From DATIKM01 sp035477595 (GTDB lineage Bacteria; Armatimonadota; Chthonomonadetes; Chthonomonadales; CAJBBX01), in contig DATIKM010000045.1 of assembly GCA_035477595.1 (NCBI GenBank), forward strand, positions 1 to 14,828: 14,828 nucleotides of DNA. The letters run 5' to 3'. Numbering within the stretch: the stretch's first letter is position 1; the number at the start of each line of letters is the position of its first letter. The translations under genes and the position numbers were made by a program. The notes beneath the pieces were generated by a model. That model ran no database searches. It was not told where the DNA came from and saw only the letters and a program-made list of their open reading frames with translations. This document shows, one piece after another, positions 6,997 to 14,231 of this stretch.

Positions 6997-8342
6997 GGGC
7001 GGGGGGCGCGCTCCGACGGCAGGTGAACCCGCGAGTGACCGCGGTCGTCATCCTCGCGGTCCTCGCCGCGGTGCAGGCGGTCTGGTGGCGCGGCCTCGTG
7101 TGGAGAGCGCCGCTGCCATCCGGGGTCTCGATGGGTGCGGGCGGGCCGTCGGGCGGCGTGACGCCAGCGCTCGGCCGGCGCGATGTGCTGGTGGACACCC
7201 TCGCGGGGGCGCCTGACGCGGGCGACGCCGACGGCCCGGGCCGCCATGCGCGGTTCGACGGGCCTGCCGGCGTCACCGTCGGACCCGACGGAGCGCTCTA
7301 CGTGGCCGACAGCCGCAACCACCGCATCCGGCGCGTCGCGCCGGATGGGCGGACCACCACGGTGGCGGGAGGCGAGCCTGGCTACGCCGACGGGCCGGTC
7401 GCCACGGCGCGGTTCCTGTACCCATGCGGCATCGCGGCGGGCCCCGACGGAGCGCTCTACGTGGCGGACACGGGCAACCATCGGATCCGGGTGGTGCGCG
7501 ACGGCGCGGTCACCACCCTTGCCGGCTCGGACCCTGGCTTTGCGAGCGGGCGCGGTTCCGCCGCGCGGTTCCGCAGCCCGGCAGCGATCGCCTACCAGGG
7601 CGGCGACGCGCCGAGGCTCTGGGTCGCCGACGTCCTCAACGAGCGCATCCGGCCGGTCGGACTGGACGGCGTGGTCGGCGATGGCTGGCGGACGCCCGGG
7701 CCTCCCGCCGGCGTAGCCGTTCGTCCCGGGCACGCGCTGGTCGCCGCAGTGCCGGCGGCAGGCCTACTCGAGCAGGGCGGCGCAGCAGCGCAGCGGAGCC
7801 GCATCGAGGCGGGGGACACGATAACCGAATTTCCTCCCACCGACCTGGTGCTTGCGTCACCGACGGCGATCTGTGCGGGACCCGAAGGGCTCTACGTGGC
7901 GGACGACCGCCACGCCGCGGTGTTCGATGTGCGCGGCGGCGTCGCGCACGTGCTGGCGGGCGCCGCTAGCTCCGCGGGGCGCTTGGAGGGATGGATCGAG
8001 GGCAGCGGGGCGGCGTGCTCGTTCGGCCGCATCGGTGGCATCGCGGCGGACGGCAAGGGCCGGATCTATGTTAGCGACACGAGCAACAACGCCATCCGGC
8101 GCATACTCCTCCCGGAAGCGCAGACGCCGGACGATCTGGAGGACGACCCTGGAAGTCGAGATCGATGGACTGACGAAGATCTACGAGGGGGGGATCTGTG
8201 GGATCCGGGATATCAACCTCCAGATAGAGGACGGGGTGTTCGCCCTTCTGGGCCCCAACGCGGCGGGCAAGAGCACCCTGATGTCGATCCTCGCAACCCT
8301 CCTGGACCCGACCACCGGAACGGCACGGGTCGGCGGCCATGA
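6993..8342 (+). CDS. Membrane-anchored NHL-repeat propeller protein
   Basis: The N-terminus has one hydrophobic anchor (about residues 15-33). After a short linker come NHL repeats with the classic pattern: GVTVGPDGALYVADSRNHRIR, GIAAGPDGALYVADTGNHRIR, LWVADVLNERIRPV, a degenerate middle, and GIAADGKGRIYVSDTSNNAIRR near residue 365. Two blades are also nearly identical as DNA (about 7284-7330 and 7443-7490), suggesting recent blade duplication. NHL propellers usually bind proteins or ligands. The stop is unusual: the open frame runs 194 nt into the ATPase gene and its last ~64 residues are just the ATPase frame-shadow. Either the overlap is genuine or an indel near 8140-8150 hides an earlier end; one base shifted, a TGA at 8171-8173 would end it. 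It begins at ATG 6993, overlapping the previous gene by 4 nt. Confidence 0.8.
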   Translation: MRAGGALRRQVNPRVTAVVILAVLAAVQAVWWRGLVWRAPLPSGVSMGAGGPSGGVTPALGRRDVLVDTLAGAPDAGDADGPGRHARFDGPAGVTVGPDGALYVADSRNHRIRRVAPDGRTTTVAGGEPGYADGPVATARFLYPCGIAAGPDGALYVADTGNHRIRVVRDGAVTTLAGSDPGFASGRGSAARFRSPAAIAYQGGDAPRLWVADVLNERIRPVGLDGVVGDGWRTPGPPAGVAVRPGHALVAAVPAAGLLEQGGAAAQRSRIEAGDTITEFPPTDLVLASPTAICAGPEGLYVADDRHAAVFDVRGGVAHVLAGAASSAGRLEGWIEGSGAACSFGRIGGIAADGKGRIYVSDTSNNAIRRILLPEAQTPDDLEDDPGSRDRWTDEDLRGGDLWDPGYQPPDRGRGVRPSGPQRGGQEHPDVDPRNPPGPDHRNGTGRRP

Positions 8343-9033
8343 CGTCCGCCGCGAGAAGCGCCAGATACGCCAGATCCTGGGCTACCTGCCGCAGGACTTC
8401 GGCCTCTACCCGACCCTCACGACCTTTGAGACGCTGGACTACATCGGGCTCCTCTACAACATGACGGACGCTGCCGCGCGGCGCCGGTGCATCGAGGCGG
8501 TCATGGAGCGCGTCAACCTGACTGGCGTGGCGGACCGGCAGGTCGGTGCGCTCTCAGGCGGCATGCGGCAGCGTGTGGGCCTTGCTCAGGCGCTGCTGAA
8601 CGAGCCCAGTCTGCTGATCGTGGACGAGCCGACGGCTGGCCTCGACCCGGCCGAGCGCATCCGCGTCCGCTCGCTGCTGGCCGAGCTCGGGGGCCAGCGG
8701 GTCATCATCCTGAGCACCCACCTCATCGAGGACGTGGAGGCGGTCGCGGACCGGGTCGCCGTGCTGCACCGGAGCGAGATTCGCTTCGAGGGCGCCACCG
8801 CCGAGATGCTGGGCTCCGTGCACGGTAAGGTCTGGGAGATCGAAGCGGCGCCCGCCGAGCTTGCCGATCTGCGCGAGCGGCACATCGAGACCGGGCTGCT
8901 TCGCACGGGGGACCGGGTACGCCTCCGGATCGTCGCGGACGCGGCGGACCACCCGGCCGCGCGGCCCGTGGAGCCGACGCTCGAGGACGCCTACATCTGG
9001 CTGATGCGCGAGGATGCAGGTGTCGCAGCCTGA
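8149..9033 (+). CDS. ABC-2 type transporter ATPase, CTG start
   Basis: A 294-residue exporter-type ATP-binding subunit. It contains Walker A GPNAAGKST (residues 35-43), Q-loop in GYLPQDFGLYPTLT (Gln82), signature LSGGMRQRVGLAQALL (from 135), Walker B LLIVDEPTAGLD (155-166) and the H-loop STHLIED (His191). The C-terminal ~80 residues form the variable domain common in this class. The protein homology begins at codon CTG 8149 (LEVEIDGLTKIYEGG), and GGAGG at 8138-8142 is spaced 6 nt from it. No ATG, GTG or TTG is available nearby: the nearest upstream in-frame ATG would add an implausible basic tail overlapping the propeller. I therefore call a rare CTG start; a sequence error of ATG is the alternative. 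It powers the two permeases that follow and overlaps the first by 20 nt. Confidence 0.9.
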   Translation: MEVEIDGLTKIYEGGICGIRDINLQIEDGVFALLGPNAAGKSTLMSILATLLDPTTGTARVGGHDVRREKRQIRQILGYLPQDFGLYPTLTTFETLDYIGLLYNMTDAAARRRCIEAVMERVNLTGVADRQVGALSGGMRQRVGLAQALLNEPSLLIVDEPTAGLDPAERIRVRSLLAELGGQRVIILSTHLIEDVEAVADRVAVLHRSEIRFEGATAEMLGSVHGKVWEIEAAPAELADLRERHIETGLLRTGDRVRLRIVADAADHPAARPVEPTLEDAYIWLMREDAGVAA

Positions 9034-10306
9034 CGTGGCGCGCGCATGGTCCGTGGCGCCTGCGCTCGCATGGCGCGAGCTGCGCGCCGGCCTGCGCAGC
9101 GCGGCATGGCGCGTGCTGGCTGCGCTCGCCTTCGTCTACGGGTGGTCCACCGGCAACGCGCCGGGCCGCGGCGCCTCGGTGTCGGCCTATGCGACCGGCG
9201 AGGCGGCATGGGTCGCCCTCGGGCTGGTGGCGATCCTGTGGATGTCGCTGGCAGCGGTCCGCGAGGCGCAGATGCGCACGGAGGCGATCATCTACGCCAA
9301 GCCTCAGACCACGGAGCGCCTCGTGCTGGCGCGGTTCGGCGCCTCCATGGCACTGGCGCTCCTCCTGGTGGCCGCGATGTTCGCTGGCGCGGCGTGCGGA
9401 CGGCTCTCGGTGTCAGGCAGCGTGGCGGGGTTCGCGGCCTATGGGGGGCAGTTCGCGCGGGCGGGGGTGGCCGTGTTCTTCGGTGGCGCGGCGAGCTACT
9501 GCCTTGCGCTGCTCACGGCGAGCCCCGTGGCGGGCGCCGTCGTCGGCCTCTACTGGGTGGTGATGATCGCCGGCCGGGAGCACCTGGCGAAGGTGTTCTA
9601 CCCGGCCTACACCCAGAACCTGGCCCTCTACGTGGGACTGGGCGTGCTGCTCGTGTGCGTCGCCGCGATCTTCCACCGGCGCGGGCGGCGCGGCGCGGCG
9701 GCGGCTTCACCGTGGGTGCGTGGCGCGGCAGCGGTGGCGCTCACATTCTCGCTCTGGAGCGGGTGGGTCGTCCTGCGCGACGGCCACGACCCGCAGGTGT
9801 GGACGCACCCGACCCTAGAGCGGTTCGGAATGCAGAACCTCGTGGTGGGCAGGCGCGCGCCCGGCTTCCTGCTGCCCGACCAGCATGGTCGCCCGACCTC
9901 GCTCGCGGGGCTCGGCGACCGCATCTTCGTCGTGGCGCTCTGGTCCCCACGCAGCCGGGAGTCGGCGGTGCTGCTCGAGCGGCTGAGCGATCTGTACGCG
10001 CGGTATGGCGAGCGCGGCGTGCTGCCGGTGGGCATCTGCATCAGCGAGGACTCCGGCGCCGGCGTCGCCTTCGCGCGCGGGGAGGGCATCCGGTTCCCGA
10101 TGGTCACGGACCGCGGCGCGCACCACGCGCCGAGGGGCGCCGAGTCGTCACCCCTCGCGACGGCCTACCGGGCGTCGAGCCTGCCGTTGGTCGCCGTGAC
10201 GGACCGGCGGCGCCGCGTCCGCCGCACGTTCTCGGGGATAGAGGCATACGACGGTTCGTGGCTGGAGCTCGAGATCGAGCGCCGCCTGCGCATGGAGCCC
10301 GAGTAG
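9014..10306 (+). CDS. ABC-2 permease fused to cysteine-less thioredoxin-like domain
   Basis: A 430-residue fusion. Residues 1-255 are an ABC-2-type permease with about seven hydrophobic segments (near 32-44, 63-83, 108-128, 147-168, 170-186, 202-220, 235-253) and the family segment RTEAIIYAKPQTTERLVLARF (88-108) after helix 2. Residues ~278-430 are TlpA/AhpC-like: VGRRAPGFLLPDQHGRPTSL, then FVVALWSPRSRES, VGICISED, and the cis-proline region SSLPLVAVTD (Pro391). The usual WCxxC is W-S-P-R-S (Ser311, Ser314), so both redox cysteines are serine and thiol chemistry is excluded at that site. An odd number of membrane segments would place the domain outside. ATG 9014 overlaps the ATPase gene by 20 nt; GTG 9035 is an alternative start. 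A binding or structural role for the domain is inferred. Confidence 0.82.
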   Translation: MQVSQPDVARAWSVAPALAWRELRAGLRSAAWRVLAALAFVYGWSTGNAPGRGASVSAYATGEAAWVALGLVAILWMSLAAVREAQMRTEAIIYAKPQTTERLVLARFGASMALALLLVAAMFAGAACGRLSVSGSVAGFAAYGGQFARAGVAVFFGGAASYCLALLTASPVAGAVVGLYWVVMIAGREHLAKVFYPAYTQNLALYVGLGVLLVCVAAIFHRRGRRGAAAASPWVRGAAAVALTFSLWSGWVVLRDGHDPQVWTHPTLERFGMQNLVVGRRAPGFLLPDQHGRPTSLAGLGDRIFVVALWSPRSRESAVLLERLSDLYARYGERGVLPVGICISEDSGAGVAFARGEGIRFPMVTDRGAHHAPRGAESSPLATAYRASSLPLVAVTDRRRRVRRTFSGIEAYDGSWLELEIERRLRMEPE

Positions 10307-10335
10307 AGCCGCGGCGCGGCGGAAAGCGAGGGGCG

Positions 10336-11877
10336 ATGGGCGGGGTGGCTCTGTTCCGCTACAACTTCCGCGTGCTGATGGCGAACAACTGGTGGCTGCC
10401 GGTGCTGCCCGTCGCGGCGAGCCAGCTCACCGTGTTCTGGAACATCATCACGCAGCCCTTCACGCCGGCGCTGCCCGCGCGCAGCGTCGAGATGATCACG
10501 CCGCTCCTCGCGGCGTTCCTCAGCGCGCACCTTCTTTCCGCCGAGTATCAGGCCGGCATGGGCGCCATCCTGGCGAGCAAGCCGGTGCACATCGGCCGCA
10601 TCGTGCTGCGCCGGCTGGCGGTTGTCATGGCGGTGGTGTGGACGCTCGCAGCGCTCTCGCTCGCGGCCTACTGGTACGGGATGGAGCCGTACGGCGTGAC
10701 CTCCGTCGCCGCGGCCGGCGCGGTCTCCTCGCTCTACCTCGCGCTGCTCGCGCTCACGTTCGCGACCTGGCTGCGCAGCCCGCTAGCCGGGTTCGGTGTC
10801 GCCGCGCTCGTGTGGGCCCTGGACTTGCCCCCCGGGCCGCCGATGAACCCGTACCTCTCGCTCAGCACGCTGTCGTTCGCCCTCCAGCCGCCCGACATCG
10901 CCAGCGGCGCCGTGCTGCCGGGCTCGTGGTGGGCGGCGAAGCTCGTCCTCCTCGTCGCCACCGTGGTCCTCTACCGGGCGCATGGGAAGCTGCTTTTCCG
11001 GCTCGGCTCTCCCTTCACGGTGCTTGAGCGGCGAAGGGCCGTGAGCGCCGCGGGCGCCCTGCTAGCTTTCATCGTCATCTCCGGCGCGGGCGTCAAGGTG
11101 GCCTACGGGTACGCGATGCGCGGGTCGCTCGAGCCGGATGACACCACGTGGTTCCGTCGCCAGTTCGCCGCCTACGGCCCAATCCCCGTCGCCGCGCTCT
11201 TTGGTGGCGCGTTCCGGAGCTACGTGGGCCCGATCCCGAGCACTTGGCGCCTGCAGCAGCAGAATGAGGCGGACCGGTGGGGCGCCACGGCGCAGCGCGT
11301 GCGCGACCTGCGCGAGGTCGTGGACCGCATGCCACGCAGTGTCTGGGCGCCCAGCGCGAGCGAGGTCCTGGCCCGCATTGACCCGCCCTCCGCGGAGGAG
11401 CACCTTCGGCGCGTGCTGGAGCGCTACCCGCAAAGCCCGCTCGTGCCGGGCGCACTGAACCGGCTCGCCCGCATATATGCCGACGATGGCCGGGACGACC
11501 AGGCAAGGGCCGCCTACCTGGAGCTCCTCGAGCGCCGGCCGCGGAGCCGCTACCGGACCGAGGCGCTCCGCTTCCTGACGGCAGACCACCACCGACGCGG
11601 CGAGTACGACGCGGCGGAACGGTGGGCGCGCGACTGGATCGCGGCGGCGTCGGTGCGCGAGAGGGCCAGCGCCCATATGGCGCTCGCCGATATCCTCCAC
11701 CAGTCCGGCCGGGACGCCGACGCCCGAGCCGCCGCGGAGCAGGCGTTGAGAGCCGTGGAGGAGTTCGACCGCGCGGCTCGCGACGACGCGCTCGACATCG
11801 GCTTGCGGGCGGCGACGCGCTGGAAGCAGGAGGCGGCCCGGGTGCGGGAGGCAGCCAACCGCCTCCTCGGTCGCTGA
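10336..11877 (+). CDS. ABC-2 permease fused to a TPR-like domain
   Basis: A 513-residue partner permease. Residues 1-255 hold about seven hydrophobic segments, and AEYQAGMGAILASKPVHIGR (69-88) matches the cytoplasmic loop seen in the preceding permease, so the two likely pair as a heterodimer. After the last segment (about 236-255), residues ~345-480 are helical with TPR-like periodicity: AEEHLRRVLERYPQSPL, ALNRLARIYADDGRDDQARAAYLELLERRP, ALRFLTADHHRRGEYDAAERWARD, AHMALADILHQSGRDADARAAAEQAL. This suggests an extracytoplasmic protein-binding scaffold. ATG 10336 follows GAGGGG closely (2-nt spacing); GTG 10345 is an alternative start. A much longer open frame extends to 9046 but its first part is a shadow of the previous gene. 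It ends the cluster. Confidence 0.82.
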   Translation: MGGVALFRYNFRVLMANNWWLPVLPVAASQLTVFWNIITQPFTPALPARSVEMITPLLAAFLSAHLLSAEYQAGMGAILASKPVHIGRIVLRRLAVVMAVVWTLAALSLAAYWYGMEPYGVTSVAAAGAVSSLYLALLALTFATWLRSPLAGFGVAALVWALDLPPGPPMNPYLSLSTLSFALQPPDIASGAVLPGSWWAAKLVLLVATVVLYRAHGKLLFRLGSPFTVLERRRAVSAAGALLAFIVISGAGVKVAYGYAMRGSLEPDDTTWFRRQFAAYGPIPVAALFGGAFRSYVGPIPSTWRLQQQNEADRWGATAQRVRDLREVVDRMPRSVWAPSASEVLARIDPPSAEEHLRRVLERYPQSPLVPGALNRLARIYADDGRDDQARAAYLELLERRPRSRYRTEALRFLTADHHRRGEYDAAERWARDWIAAASVRERASAHMALADILHQSGRDADARAAAEQALRAVEEFDRAARDDALDIGLRAATRWKQEAARVREAANRLLGR

Positions 11878-12213
11878 GCCCGAACTCGCTCCTCAGGAGC
11901 GGCAGGGACCCGCACCGCGACGCCGAACCGCCAGCAGCGGTAGCGCGACGGGCGCCCGGCTGTCGCCCACCCCACGGCCCCGGCGCGATCCCTGCCTCGT
12001 CACTGGGTCGGATACCATGCGGCGCCAGCAACCAGGCGCAGGAGAAGTCGCGGGGGGCTGGTGAAGGCGCGCTTCGGCGGCCGAGATCCCCGCGCCCTGC
12101 GTTCAGCGGCTGAGGACCGGGCGGGCGTCCGCGTGCGCCGATTGCCGTGTGATGGTGTAGAATACTCCTCGCCAGTGCCGGGCGAGACGCCCGGCGGGCG
12201 CCTGGAGACGCCC
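11878..12213 (+). other. Intergenic region before rtcB
   Basis: No convincing gene is present in these 336 nt. A small hairpin, CGCTCC-TCA-GGAGCG, lies at 11887-11901 just after the permease stop, without a T-tract, so it is at best a weak transcription end. TAGAAT at 12158-12163 is a possible -10 element for rtcB, about 50 nt before its start, but no matching -35 was found at the right distance. The rest is GC-rich without visible structure. Confidence 0.4.
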
Positions 12214-13631
12214 ATGAGGCCTGAGCAGATCGTGACGTTCGGCGTGCACGACGAAGCGACGCTGACGCAGATCCGGCGTTCCGCAGCCCACGAAGCGGTG
12301 GTGGCGGCGGCCCTGTGCGCCGACGGCCACAAGGGCTACGCGGTGCCGATCGGCGGCGTGATCGCCTACGACGGGCACATCAGCCCGTCCGGTGTGGGCT
12401 ACGACATCGCGTGCGGCAACAAGGCGGTGCGGCTCGACGCACACGCGTCCGAGATCCGGCCGCGAATCGGCAAGATCATGGACGACATCTGGCAACGGTT
12501 GTCGTTCGGGATCGGTATGAAGAACAAGGAGAGAGTCGAACACCCGCTGTTCGACGACCAGACGTGGAAACTTCCCGCGGTGAAGCCCCTGCGGGACCTG
12601 GCCCGGCAGCAGTTGGGAACTATCGGCAGCGGTGTTAGCCGCCCCGCCCGGCAACGGGCGGCGTGAAAACCCGTCCAATACGGGGGACGCCTGCGACGGT
12701 AACCCCGTGGGAAGCGCCTCGTGCGCCCCGTAGAGAGCAGAGGGACTTGGGCAGCCCGCCCGGCGCGGGCTGAAGGTGTGCTCCGAACTGCACGGAACTC
12801 GGAACGTGCAGACCCGGGCGGAAACGACCCGGGCGGCCGGCGAGCGGTCCTTCGCTGGCAGGTAACAGACTGAACCATTACTGCGACGTCTTCGCCGACG
12901 ACCAGGACCGTGTCTGGGTCGGCGTGCATCTGGGCTCTCGCGGCTTGGGACACAAGACGGCGACGTGGTTCCTGAAGGCTGGCGGCGCTCGCGACGGCAT
13001 GGACGTGGACCCGCTGGTGCTTCGGGCGAGCTCAGCACTGGGAGCCGAATACATCGCGTGCATGGGTCTCGCGGGCCGCTATGCATACGCTGGCCGGGAC
13101 TGGGTCTGCGGTACGATTGCGTCGATCTTGGGCGCCCGCATCGTGGAGGAAGTGCACAACCACCACAACTTCGCGTGGAGCGAGGTGCACGACGGGCGGG
13201 AGGTGTGGGTGGTGCGCAAGGGCGCGACGCCCGCCTTCCCGGGCCAGCGCGGGTTCGTGGGCGGCTCGATGGGCGACGTATCGGTCATTCTGGAGGGTGT
13301 CGACACGCCCCTCGCCCGCCGCGCGATGCGGTCGACGGTCCACGGCGCCGGCCGCGTAATGAGCCGTACGGAAGCGCGGGGCAAAGTGCACTTCCGCACG
13401 GGACGCTCCATCTCACCGGGCAAGATCAGCCGGGAGATGATGGAGGACTGGGTCGTGCGCCGCATGGGTGTTGTCCTGCGCGGATCGGGGACCGACGAGT
13501 CGCCGCACTGCTACAAGCGGCTTCCCGATGTGCTCAGATACCATGGCGACACGATCCGGGTGCTGCACACGCTGACGCCTCTGGGCGTGGCGATGGCCGG
13601 ACCAGATGAGGTGGATCCGTACAAGGACTGA
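12214..13631 (+). CDS. rtcB: RtcB RNA ligase, interrupted by a group I intron (exons 12214-12633 and 12873-13631)
   Basis: RtcB joins RNA 3'-phosphate or 2',3'-cyclic-phosphate ends to 5'-OH ends with Mn and GTP, in tRNA splicing or RNA repair. Splicing out 12634-12872 gives a continuous 392-residue protein of normal design. Exon 1 (140 residues) has ADGHKGYAVPIGGV, VGYDIACGNKAVR (metal ligand Cys67) and LGTIGSG. Exon 2 begins NHYCDVF, restoring the GSGNH motif (His142), then VHLGSRGLGHK (His159), EVHNHHNFAW (about His235), and STVHGAGR, whose His297 is the expected guanylylated nucleophile; the C-terminus YKRLPDVLRY... LTPLGVAMAG is intact. Start ATG 12214 follows GGAG (12204-12207) at 6 nt. 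Without splicing, translation enters the insert and stops at TGA 12664-12666 after 150 residues. No archease or RtcR-type regulator gene is adjacent. Standard gene calling would wrongly show two fragments. Confidence 0.94.
12634..12872 (+). ncRNA. Group I self-splicing intron, 239 nt, no endonuclease gene
   Basis: All core helices can be drawn. P1: exon GCGGU (12629-12633) with guide GCCGC (12638-12642), ending in the required U-G wobble. P2: 12644-12650/12655-12661 with a GCAA loop. P3: 12670-12676/12743-12751 with a UU bulge. P4: ACGGGG 12680-12685 with CCCCGU 12703-12708. P5: short, about 12690-12691/12698-12699. P6: 12709-12711/12727-12729; P6a: 12714-12717/12723-12726. P7: GAGCA 12735-12739 with UGCUC 12779-12783. 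P8: 12752-12759/12765-12772 (8 bp). P9: 12788-12794/12805-12811. P9.1: 12813-12820/12825-12833 with a GAAA loop. P9.2: 12836-12844/12851-12859. P10: GUU 12634-12636 with exon AAC 12873-12875. The final base is G. GUAGAGAGCAGAGGG (from 12730) and AAGGUG joining P8 to P7 resemble, from memory, the Azoarcus tRNA intron, suggesting a compact IC3-like type. Removal restores rtcB exactly. Confidence 0.94.
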
Positions 13632-13716
13632 CCGCCGAGCCGCGCCGCGCGGTGCCGCCCCTGGCCCTGCGTGGAATGCGTGTATCGGGAACGCGACGGA
13701 TGGGGGAGACGCCGCG

Positions 13717-14145
13717 ATGGCCGAGCTAGTTCGCTTCAGTGTCTCACTGCCTCGGGAGCTTGCCTCCCGCTTCGATCAAGAGACGATCGGCCGCGGGTTC
13801 GCAAGCCGGTCGGAGGCCGTCCGCGACGTGATGGAGCACTTCCTCACGGAGCGGGAGTGGAGTACCGACGAGACGGAAGTCATCGGCACAGTGGTCATAG
13901 TCTACGACCACCACGACGCCGAGCTGGGCCGCCGACTCACGCGCACGCAGCACAAGAGGCCGGGCAGCGTGGTATGCATGACGCACGTGCACCTCGACGA
14001 GCGCTGGTGCATGGAGGTCATCGTCCTCCGCGGCCGCGCACTCGACCTGCGGGAGATCGCTGACCACCTCGTGGGCGCCCGCGGCGTCCGCCACGGCAAG
14101 CTCGTCTGCGCAAGCCTGACGGATCCCGAAAAGGCGCCGGCGTAG
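13717..14145 (+). CDS. nikR: Nickel-responsive transcriptional regulator
   Basis: A 142-residue NikR-type ribbon-helix-helix repressor, which binds operators of nickel uptake genes when loaded with Ni(II). Residues 1-47 form the DNA-binding RHH domain (LVRFSVSLP strand, SRSEAVRDVMEHFL helix). The C-terminal ACT-like tetramerisation domain carries His79 (TRTQH), His90 and His92 (THVHL) and Cys98, matching the spacing of E. coli His76, His87, His89, Cys95. The high-affinity nickel site is therefore complete. ATG 13717 is chosen because GGAG (13705-13708) lies 8 nt upstream; an upstream in-frame extension to 13606 overlaps rtcB and shows no homology. No nickel transporter or nickel enzyme gene is in the window, so its targets lie elsewhere. 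A single-site remnant of the IS1380 family lies directly downstream. Confidence 0.93.
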   Translation: MAELVRFSVSLPRELASRFDQETIGRGFASRSEAVRDVMEHFLTEREWSTDETEVIGTVVIVYDHHDAELGRRLTRTQHKRPGSVVCMTHVHLDERWCMEVIVLRGRALDLREIADHLVGARGVRHGKLVCASLTDPEKAPA

Positions 14146-14171
14146 CCCGGATCACGCGTGAGTAGAACAAA

Positions 14172-14230
14172 GGGAGCCCGCTCTGTCGAAGTGACGGGTG
14201 ACAGACCAGATCTTCGACGGAGGGGCTCCC
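14172..14230 (+). repeat. Long stem-loop before the transposase remnant
   Basis: GGGAGCCC (14172-14179) pairs with GGGCTCCC (14223-14230), then CTCTGTCGAAG (14181-14191) pairs with CTTCGACGGAG (14212-14222) with one G-T wobble. Only G14180 is unpaired, giving a 19-bp stem and a 20-nt loop ending one base before the transposase start. It probably belongs to the left end of the insertion element and may shield the transposase ribosome site or block read-through. The true terminal inverted repeat cannot be fixed because the right end is outside the window. Confidence 0.7.
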
Positions 14231-14231
14231 A

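Noticed and set aside
9046..11877. 943-codon open frame as one giant permease
   Set aside because: Residues before 10336 are the Arg/Gly-rich shadow of the preceding permease gene.
12142..12163. TTGCCG with TAGAAT as an rtcB promoter
   Set aside because: The hexamers are only 10 bp apart, so they cannot act together; only the -10-like element is kept as a weak note.
12634..12872. Intein or simple frameshift in rtcB
   Set aside because: The insert has an in-frame TGA at 12664, its length is not a multiple of three, and it shows no intein motifs. The RNA helices and exact restoration of the GSGNH motif favour a group I intron. It also lacks a group II 5' GUGYG start and domain V.
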